A stretch of DNA of 7,537 bases from an uncultured Prevotellaceae bacterium (GTDB taxonomy: Bacteria > Bacteroidota > Bacteroidia > Bacteroidales > Muribaculaceae), in the NCBI GenBank assembly GCA_937892085.1, contig CALAVD010000493.1, forward strand, positions 1 through 7,537. The letters are read 5' to 3'. The notes under the pieces were generated by a model. The model was not told the origin of the DNA and ran no database searches. It worked only from the letters and a program-made list of their open reading frames with translations. The position numbers and the translations under genes are program-made. Shown here piece after piece: positions 1-5,195 of the stretch (position 1 is its first letter; the number at the start of each line of letters is the position of its first letter).

Positions 1-30
1 GAGGAAAAGGGGCTCGTGCCTCTTTATTCA

Positions 31-927
31 ATGAACCGCCGCAAGCCAAGTCATGACTATAACGGCCGTTGTATTTACATGATAACCCTCAACACCTTGG
101 GCAGGGGTCCTGTTTTGGGCACCCTTCACGATGCCGACGGTTCTCACCCTAAACCGTGGGTAGAGCCAAACGAGCTTGGTGACAAAGTGCTATCATGCTG
201 GCGACAAATTGCAGTGTTTCACCCCGAAATCAGGCTTATAGCCGTGCAGCTGATGCCCGACCACCTTCACGGCATTTTATTTGTGACGAGTGAACTGCCA
301 AAGCACCTTGGGAATGTTATAAATGGTTTTAAGATTGGCTGCAACAAGTTCTCACGTGAGATGATTGGCGATGTTCTATGGGAAAAGAGTTATAATGATA
401 TTATCCTTAGGGGCAAAGGACAGCTTGAGCGCATGGTTCATTATGTGCACGACAACCCTCGACGCAGGTGGATAAAGCACAACAACCGTGATTTTTTCAC
501 CATTAAGAATGATGTGTCGATAGGCAGCTGGCAGGTGGCTACTGTGGGGAATCAGTTCTTACTTGACCATCCTTTGAAAGTGGCGGTGAAATGTAGCCGG
601 TCAATAAAGAGTGATGATGATATAGCTCAAGAGGTCAACAAGTACCTGGCAATGGCTGATGCAGGAGCTGTGCTCATCTCACCAAGCATAAGCCCCGCCG
701 AAAAGAAAGTGATGCGCACTGCCTTTGATGCTGGTTACCCATTGATTATAATTCTTGAGAATGGCTTCTCTCCTCTCTGGAAACCAGGGGGCAAACAATT
801 TGATGCTTGCGCCGAAGGAAGGCTGCTGCTCGTTGCTCCATGGTCTCACCACAATGAGCACAAGACAATTACCCGCAATCAATGCCATCAACTTAACGAC
901 TTGGCACGAGAGATAGCTTTGAAGTAG
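31..927 (+). CDS. REP-associated tyrosine transposase (Y1/HUH, RAYT) with C-terminal extension
   Basis: This is a single-strand DNA transposase-like protein of the IS200/IS605-related RAYT group. These are usually single-copy chromosomal genes that process REP hairpins through a 5'-phosphotyrosine intermediate. Residues below are counted from the GTG at 16. The HUH metal motif is H83-L84-H85 within MPDHLHGI. The likely catalytic tyrosine is Y126 in KSYNDIIL, followed by the RAYT-typical YVHDNPRRRW block (143-152). The catalytic part ends near residue 160. Residues from about 213 to 300 form an extra region (GAVLISPSISPAEKK, FDACAEGRLLLVAPW) that ordinary RAYTs lack and that resembles a Rossmann-like SLOG/DprA fold. 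The ATG at 31 is preferred because RAYTs often begin MxRRK. A GTG at 16 with a purine-rich leader is an alternative. The frame is open to base 1, so a longer, truncated protein is also possible. There is no frameshift and the motifs are intact, so it is probably functional. Confidence 0.85.
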   Translation: MNRRKPSHDYNGRCIYMITLNTLGRGPVLGTLHDADGSHPKPWVEPNELGDKVLSCWRQIAVFHPEIRLIAVQLMPDHLHGILFVTSELPKHLGNVINGFKIGCNKFSREMIGDVLWEKSYNDIILRGKGQLERMVHYVHDNPRRRWIKHNNRDFFTIKNDVSIGSWQVATVGNQFLLDHPLKVAVKCSRSIKSDDDIAQEVNKYLAMADAGAVLISPSISPAEKKVMRTAFDAGYPLIIILENGFSPLWKPGGKQFDACAEGRLLLVAPWSHHNEHKTITRNQCHQLNDLAREIALK

Positions 928-948
928 ATTTCACGTGGCGATGCCACG
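924..948 (+). repeat. REP-like GTAG plus hairpin at the 3' end of the RAYT gene
   Basis: A perfect 6-bp stem (CGTGGC at 934-939 and GCCACG at 943-948) encloses a 3-base GAT loop, starting 6 bases after the transposase stop codon. A GTAG tetranucleotide (924-927) overlaps that stop. RAYTs of enterobacteria recognise a GTAG (or GGAG) next to a short hairpin, so this could be a cognate REP-like element. Here GTAG lies 6 bases from the stem rather than at its foot, which weakens the match. No T-run follows, so it is not a typical terminator. Confidence 0.4.
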
Positions 949-953
949 CGATA

Positions 954-989
954 CAGACTGACGGGCCGCGGGGTGCAGGCTGACGGGCC
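954..989 (+). repeat. Direct repeat CTGACGGGCC, two copies
   Basis: The 10-mer CTGACGGGCC occurs at 958-967 and again at 980-989, a 22-base period. With four flanking bases the copies agree at 13 of 14 positions (954-967 and 976-989). The GC-rich unit stands out against the AT-rich sequence that follows it. It lies in the gap just after the RAYT gene and may belong to a REP/BIME-like array. I did not see further copies elsewhere in the window. Confidence 0.5.
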
Positions 990-1052
990 ACATAACATAC
1001 CGCCTCTCAAGCTCAACTCTCGGTCGCCAACTCTTAAAAAATGTTATAGAGC

Positions 1053-1092
1053 TATTTTGTTTCTTACAAAATAATTAATTTAGCAAGCTAAA
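1053..1092 (+). repeat. Two AT-rich inverted repeats upstream of cls
   Basis: Two perfect dyads sit in the cls leader. TATTTTGT (1053-1060) pairs with ACAAAATA (1066-1073) across a 5-base loop. TTTAGC (1079-1084) pairs with GCTAAA (1087-1092) around AA, ending 15 bases before the cls start. They could be operator sites, weak transcript hairpins, or the end of the upstream transcription unit. No clear TAnnTTTG promoter box was found with them. Confidence 0.4.
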
Positions 1093-1107
1093 AATGAGAG
1101 AACTGTC

Positions 1108-2559
1108 ATGATACTTGCCGAGTTGTTTCCATATTCTCGCCTGATATTTACCATTTTGTATGGTATTACGGCAGTGGCGATTATCGGGGTGGTGGTCAGT
1201 GAAAACCGCAACCCTGTAAAGACGCTGGCATGGATCACGGTGCTCATTCTGCTGCCTGCAGTGGGCATCATCCTCTACATCTTCTTTGGGCGCAGCTTGC
1301 GCCATGTGCGCATGATTTCTCGCAAGAAGCGGCTGCGTCTCACCAACCGAGAGGACATCAAGCACCTGATGCGTCCTCAGCCCGTTACCCACTACGACAC
1401 CGTCAAGAGCGAGCGCCAGCAAATGATAAACCTTGTGAATACCATTCAAGAGTCGCCTTACCTTGCTAATAATGAGGTGGAGATTTTCACCAACGGCAAG
1501 GACAAGTTCGACTCCTTCAAGCTCGACCTACTGGCCGCCGAGAAATATATCCACATCCAGTATTACATCATCGAGAACGACAAGATAGGCAACGAGATAG
1601 GCGACATTCTCAAGCAGAAGGTGCAAGAGGGCGTGAAAGTGCGCGTACTCTACGACCATGTTGGGTCGTTCCACTTCGACATGTCTTATTTCAAGAAACT
1701 GCGCAAGGCAGGTGTGGAGGTTTATCCTTTCATGCAGATCACCTTCCCGGAGTTTGCCAACCGCATCAACTGGCGCAACCACCGCAAGATAGTGGTCATC
1801 GACGGCAAGATCGGATACATAGGCGGCATGAACATAGCCGACCGCTACATCGACGGTGGCAAGATGGGGCACTGGCGCGACACCCACTTGCGAGTAAAAG
1901 GCGACATTGTTGCGGCACTGCAGGTGTCGTTTGCCATTGATTGGAACTTCATGAAGCGCGAACTTATTGAAGTGCCAGTAGAGATGGTGTATCCCGGCAG
2001 TATCGCCAATCCAGTAGGCATGCAGCTGGTGACTGGCGGTCCCACAAGTCAATGGGTAAACATGGCATTTGTGTTCCAAAAAGCCATCGACGGCGCGCGC
2101 AAGTGTGTCTATATCCAGACGCCCTACTTCCTGCCCAGCGACAGTCTGCTCAAGGCATTGCAGGTTGCTGCTCTGAGCAAGGTTGACGTGCGCCTGATGA
2201 TACCCCGCAAGCCCGACAGCATCTTGCTGCGCTACGCCTCCTATTCATATGTAAAACAGTGCCTCGACGCCGGCATCAAGATTTACTTCTACGAGCCAGG
2301 TATGTTGCATTCTAAGGTTGTGCTCGTTGACGATGACTTCGTCACCACCGGCTCCACCAACTTCGACTTCCGCAGCTTTGAGCACAATTTTGAAGGCAAC
2401 GTGCTAATTTACAGTCAAGAATTCAACAAGCGCATGCTCGATGTGATGCTTACCGACATGAAACAATGCACACGCATCAGCCTGCGACACTGGCGCAAGC
2501 GCCCCATGTGGCAAAAGGCCGTGGAGAGCATAGTGCGCCTCTTCGGGCCCTTATTATAA
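1108..2559 (+). CDS. cls: Cardiolipin synthase (phospholipase D family)
   Basis: This membrane enzyme condenses two phosphatidylglycerol molecules into cardiolipin plus glycerol. Two hydrophobic N-terminal segments (about residues 11-30 and 40-60) match the PLDc_N membrane anchor of bacterial ClsA-type enzymes. Two HxK(x)4D motifs follow. The first is H225-K227-D232 in NHRKIVVID, followed by GG at 239-240. The second is H401-K403-D408 in LHSKVVLVD, followed by GSTNFDFRSF. Together these form the phosphotransfer active site. At 483 residues it has the normal family length and is intact. The ATG at 1108 directly precedes the first membrane segment. A five-codon reading frame starting at 1094 overlaps it as ATGA, probably by chance. 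The GHL10 gene follows 55 bases downstream on the same strand and may be co-transcribed. The substrate assignment comes from the family; other PLD-type phosphatidyltransferase activity is possible. Confidence 0.95.
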   Translation: MILAELFPYSRLIFTILYGITAVAIIGVVVSENRNPVKTLAWITVLILLPAVGIILYIFFGRSLRHVRMISRKKRLRLTNREDIKHLMRPQPVTHYDTVKSERQQMINLVNTIQESPYLANNEVEIFTNGKDKFDSFKLDLLAAEKYIHIQYYIIENDKIGNEIGDILKQKVQEGVKVRVLYDHVGSFHFDMSYFKKLRKAGVEVYPFMQITFPEFANRINWRNHRKIVVIDGKIGYIGGMNIADRYIDGGKMGHWRDTHLRVKGDIVAALQVSFAIDWNFMKRELIEVPVEMVYPGSIANPVGMQLVTGGPTSQWVNMAFVFQKAIDGARKCVYIQTPYFLPSDSLLKALQVAALSKVDVRLMIPRKPDSILLRYASYSYVKQCLDAGIKIYFYEPGMLHSKVVLVDDDFVTTGSTNFDFRSFEHNFEGNVLIYSQEFNKRMLDVMLTDMKQCTRISLRHWRKRPMWQKAVESIVRLFGPLL

Positions 2560-2560
2560 T

Positions 2561-2583
2561 GCATAATTGACAATTAATAATGC
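2561..2583 (+). repeat. AT-rich imperfect palindrome between cls and the GHL10 gene
   Basis: The short gap begins with an imperfect dyad: outer GCAT (2561-2564) and ATGC (2580-2583), and an inner AATT-GAC-AATT. It resembles the AT-rich spacer motifs often seen between Bacteroidota genes. No T-run terminator or convincing promoter is seen here, so cls and the next gene could share a transcript. Confidence 0.3.
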
Positions 2584-2614
2584 CTATTTTTCTTAAATCC
2601 TTTATATCTTTTCA

Positions 2615-4147
2615 ATGAAATCCTTTAGAAAAATATCACTTGTTCTTGCCATTCTCTTAGCAGTGGTGGCAAGTGCTCAAGAGGCTCCCAAGCGAGAGTT
2701 CCGCGGAGCGTGGTTGCACATAATTGGTCAAGGACAATATGCCAAGATGACCCCTCAACAGACCCAGGACTACCTGCGCGACCAGCTTAACAAGCTCGCC
2801 CAGGCAGGTGTGAATGCCGTCATCTGGCAGGTGCGCCCGCAGGCCGATGCCGCCTACATCAGCGACCTCGAGCCCTGGTCGCGGTGGCTCACCGGCGAGG
2901 CTGGCAAGGCTCCCAACCCGGTGTGGGATCCCTTGCAGTTTATGATTGACGAGTGCCACAGCCTCGGCATGGAGCTTCACGCATGGATTAACCCCTACCG
3001 TGTGACCAGCGGCGAGAATGACAAGCCCGCATCAGGACACATCTACTACAAGCACCCCGAGTGGTTTTTAAAATATGCCGACGGCAAGATTTATTTCGAC
3101 CCGGCGTTGCCCGAGAGCCGCGACTTCATCAACCTTGTGGTGCGCGACATGATAACCCGCTACGACCTCGATGCCATCCACATGGACGACTATTTCTATC
3201 CCTATCCCGTGAAAGGCGCCGAGTTCCCCGACACGGCTTCTTTTGAGAAATATGGCAAGGGCTGGGGCGACAAGGGCGACTGGCGCCGTCACAACGTGGA
3301 CCTGCTCATTGAGCAGCTTCATGGCACCATCCAGAGCACAAAGCCGTGGGTGCGCTTAGGAATCAGCCCATTCGGCATCTGGCGCAACAAGAAGAGCGAC
3401 CGCAACGGCAGCGAGACCAACGGCCTGGAGTGCTACGATGCCCTCTATGCCGACTGCCCCAAGTGGACAGCAATGGGATGGGTCGATTACATGACACCGC
3501 AGCTCTACTGGGAACTGGAGCACAAGGCGGCAAGCGACTTGGTGCTCAGCTACTGGTGGAACGACCACGCCAACGGCCGACACATGTACTACGGCCAGGC
3601 TGTGCGCAACGTGATGGATCACCGCGACATCCCCGACACCCTCAACCCCACGCAGCTCAACCACAAGATTGAGTTGATGCGCACGTTGCCCAATGTGCAT
3701 GGCGTGACCTGGTGGCCTGTATATTCCGTTACCGAGAACTACAAGGGCGTACTCGACTCGCTGAGCAACAACCAGATGCGCACCAAGGCCCTGTGTCCTG
3801 CCGTGACATGGATTGACGATGTGCCTCCACCAGCCGTCACCAACCTGCGCTTCGACAAGCAGCGACTCGACAATGTGCTCTCATGGAATGCGCCATCGAC
3901 CACCGACCCCATGCAAGAGGCGGTGAGATATGTGGTATATGTGTTCCGCGAGAATGACGACATCGACATCACCAACCCTCGTGCCATAATAAGGATGACC
4001 AATCAAACGTCTATCACCCTTCCGAAACTTGACATTTCCAAGAAGCAAAAGATGGCTCGCCCGCCTGCTATGAAATATGTGGTCACCGCCCTCGACCGTT
4101 GCAACAACGAGAGCGCACCAAGCGAGCCCGTCACCGTCAGGTACTGA
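2615..4147 (+). CDS. Secreted GHL10/DUF187 glycoside hydrolase-like protein with FnIII-like tail
   Basis: This is an exported family-10-like glycosyl hydrolase (PF02638, COG1649; relatives include E. coli DigH/YddW, which cleaves peptide-free peptidoglycan glycan). The N-terminus is a signal peptide: a KSFRK basic region, a hydrophobic core at 7-18, and a likely cut after ASA at residue 21. There is no cysteine at that point, so it is not a lipoprotein. A TIM-barrel-like domain spans about 28-385. Family-typical blocks include FRGAWLH (29-35), LHAWINPYR (121-129), DAIHMDDYFYPYP (186-198), LGISPFGIWRN (248-258), VDYMTPQLYWE (290-300) and HGVTWWPVY (362-370). The acidic residues in these blocks are candidate catalytic positions. 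Residues 405-508 look like a fibronectin type III domain (PAVTNLRF, YVVYVF, YVVTALDRCNNESAPSEP). The ATG at 2615 is chosen because it starts the signal peptide. An envelope or peptidoglycan role fits the cls neighbour but is inferred; the true glycan substrate is unknown. Confidence 0.88.
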   Translation: MKSFRKISLVLAILLAVVASAQEAPKREFRGAWLHIIGQGQYAKMTPQQTQDYLRDQLNKLAQAGVNAVIWQVRPQADAAYISDLEPWSRWLTGEAGKAPNPVWDPLQFMIDECHSLGMELHAWINPYRVTSGENDKPASGHIYYKHPEWFLKYADGKIYFDPALPESRDFINLVVRDMITRYDLDAIHMDDYFYPYPVKGAEFPDTASFEKYGKGWGDKGDWRRHNVDLLIEQLHGTIQSTKPWVRLGISPFGIWRNKKSDRNGSETNGLECYDALYADCPKWTAMGWVDYMTPQLYWELEHKAASDLVLSYWWNDHANGRHMYYGQAVRNVMDHRDIPDTLNPTQLNHKIELMRTLPNVHGVTWWPVYSVTENYKGVLDSLSNNQMRTKALCPAVTWIDDVPPPAVTNLRFDKQRLDNVLSWNAPSTTDPMQEAVRYVVYVFRENDDIDITNPRAIIRMTNQTSITLPKLDISKKQKMARPPAMKYVVTALDRCNNESAPSEPVTVRY

Positions 4148-4174
4148 TGGCTCCCGCACTTTTTTCTCCACATC

Positions 4175-4216
4175 TTTCCTCGTTTCAAGAATTATCACTA
4201 CTTTTGCAGTCGCAAA
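4175..4216 (+). promoter_or_regulatory. Bacteroidota-type promoter of fabG with TTTGC/GCAAA dyad
   Basis: TACTTTTG at 4199-4206 matches the Bacteroidota -7 consensus TAnnTTTG exactly. A partial -33 element, TTTC at 4175-4178, lies 20 bases upstream, within the usual 19-21 spacing. The box overlaps an inverted repeat, TTTGC (4203-4207) and GCAAA (4212-4216) with an AGTC loop, across the expected start of transcription. That would give a fabG leader of about 90 bases with A-rich sequence (AAAAAGAAGATAAA) just before the ATG. Confidence 0.7.
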
Positions 4217-4304
4217 TCTATAGACAAGTTCAAAACAACCATTGCCTTGTCAGCTTGTTTGCTCGTTAGCTACTATATATAACAACAAATAAAAAGAAGA
4301 TAAA

Positions 4305-5051
4305 ATGAAGTTATTAGAAGGAAAAGTGGCGCTGATTACTGGTGCCGCACGTGGAATTGGAAAGGCTATCGCCTTGAAATTTGCCAGCGAAGGTGCTGAC
4401 ATCGCATTCACCGACCTCGTCATCGATGAGAACGGCAAACATACCGAGCAGGAAATCGCTGCCTTTGGTGTGAAAGCTAAGGGATATGCCAGCAACGCTG
4501 CCGACTTCGCTCAGACCGAAGAAGTGGTGAAGCAAATCAAGGAAGAGTTTGGTAAAATCGACATCCTCGTCAACAACGCCGGCATCACCAAAGACGGCTT
4601 GATGCTGCGCATGACCGAGCAACAGTGGGATGCCGTGATAGCAGTGAACCTCAAGAGCGCATTCAACTTCATTCATGCCCTCGTGCCCATCATGATGCGC
4701 CAGCGTGGTGGCTCTATCATCAACATGGCATCGGTAGTTGGCGTGCATGGCAACGCCGGGCAGAGCAACTACGCTGCCAGCAAGGCAGGCCTTATCGCTC
4801 TCGCCAAGAGCATCGCCCAGGAGATGGGCAGCCGCGGCATCCGCGCTAACGCTATCGCTCCCGGCTTCATCGAGACTGCCATGACTGCCGCCCTCCCCGA
4901 GGAGGTTCGCAAAGAGTGGGCCGAGAAGATTCCACTGCGCCGCGGTGGTTCGGTTGACGACATCGCCAACGTAGCCACCTTCCTCGCCAGCGACATGGCA
5001 AGCTACGTTACCGGCCAGGTTATCCAAGTGGATGGCGGCATGAATATGTAA
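4305..5051 (+). CDS. fabG: 3-oxoacyl-[acyl-carrier-protein] reductase (SDR family)
   Basis: This cytosolic short-chain dehydrogenase/reductase reduces 3-oxoacyl-ACP to 3-hydroxyacyl-ACP in type II fatty-acid synthesis. The 248-residue length is standard for FabG. The cofactor loop TGAARGIG is at 12-19 and NNAG at 90-93. The catalytic tetrad is N115, S143, Y156 and K160 (YAASK), followed by APGFIET (185-191). The FabG-typical DGLMLRM segment (97-103) and the ending GQVIQVDGGMNM support FabG over other SDRs. D37, at the end of the second strand (AFTDLV), occupies the position that often selects NADH in classical SDRs; E. coli FabG has Ala there. The ATG at 4305 is preceded by an A-rich leader and its own promoter, and a strong terminator follows, so it is probably monocistronic. 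Convergent priA lies 144 bases beyond. Another acyl- or sugar-specific SDR cannot be fully excluded. Confidence 0.92.
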   Translation: MKLLEGKVALITGAARGIGKAIALKFASEGADIAFTDLVIDENGKHTEQEIAAFGVKAKGYASNAADFAQTEEVVKQIKEEFGKIDILVNNAGITKDGLMLRMTEQQWDAVIAVNLKSAFNFIHALVPIMMRQRGGSIINMASVVGVHGNAGQSNYAASKAGLIALAKSIAQEMGSRGIRANAIAPGFIETAMTAALPEEVRKEWAEKIPLRRGGSVDDIANVATFLASDMASYVTGQVIQVDGGMNM

Positions 5052-5054
5052 TTA

Positions 5055-5105
5055 GTTAGGGGTTAAGGGTTAAGGATTTAACTTGCTTGATTGAGCAACC
5101 TTAAC
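5055..5105 (+). repeat. Tandem GTTA(A/G)GG heptamers and hairpin after fabG
   Basis: Three heptamers run head to tail: GTTAGGG (5055-5061), GTTAAGG (5062-5068) and GTTAAGG (5069-5075). The complement CCTTAAC is at 5099-5105. The last heptamer can pair with it, and TTGCT (5083-5087) with AGCAA (5094-5098), giving a 12-bp stem interrupted by a 7-base bulge. It lies in the fabG 3' untranslated region ahead of the terminator. Confidence 0.5.
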
Positions 5106-5118
5106 TGTTCTATATCAC

Positions 5119-5151
5119 AACGCATCAGGCAAATTGCTTGATGCGTTTTTT
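5119..5151 (+). terminator. Rho-independent terminator of fabG
   Basis: AACGCATCA (5119-5127) pairs perfectly with TGATGCGTT (5139-5147). The stem extends inward by four more pairs, including one G-U, to a 3-base loop. A run of six T (5146-5151) follows at once, as in intrinsic terminators. On the minus strand the hairpin is followed by only two T, so it would terminate priA less well. Confidence 0.88.
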
Positions 5152-5195
5152 GTGAGAGCGCAGCGCAATCGTGAATTATGAATTAGTGCATTTCA

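Noticed and set aside
954..989. CRISPR-like array from the two CTGACGGGCC repeats
   Set aside because: There are only two short units with a 12-base spacer and no cas genes, so this is not a CRISPR array.
1053..1060. TATTTTG as a -7 promoter box for cls
   Set aside because: It is one base short of TAnnTTTG and lacks a -33 element at the right spacing.
1528..2079. A 183-codon minus-strand open frame inside cls
   Set aside because: It is antisense to the PLD catalytic core, has low-complexity composition and no recognisable domain.
2585..2612. TATTTTTC and TATCTTTT as promoter boxes for the GHL10 gene
   Set aside because: Both miss the final G. The first has a 15-base spacer to a TTG, and the second would start transcription at or after the ATG.
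4160..4166. T-run after the GHL10 gene as a terminator
   Set aside because: No stem-loop precedes the T-run.
4314..5027. A 237-codon open frame on the minus strand inside fabG
   Set aside because: It lies entirely antisense to a clear FabG, shows no family motifs, and is His/Ala/Val-rich as expected of a codon-bias shadow.
5171..5195. GAATTATGAATTA motif between the terminator and priA as a mobile repeat
   Set aside because: Such AT-rich spacers are common between Bacteroidota genes, and a single short copy does not support a mobile element.
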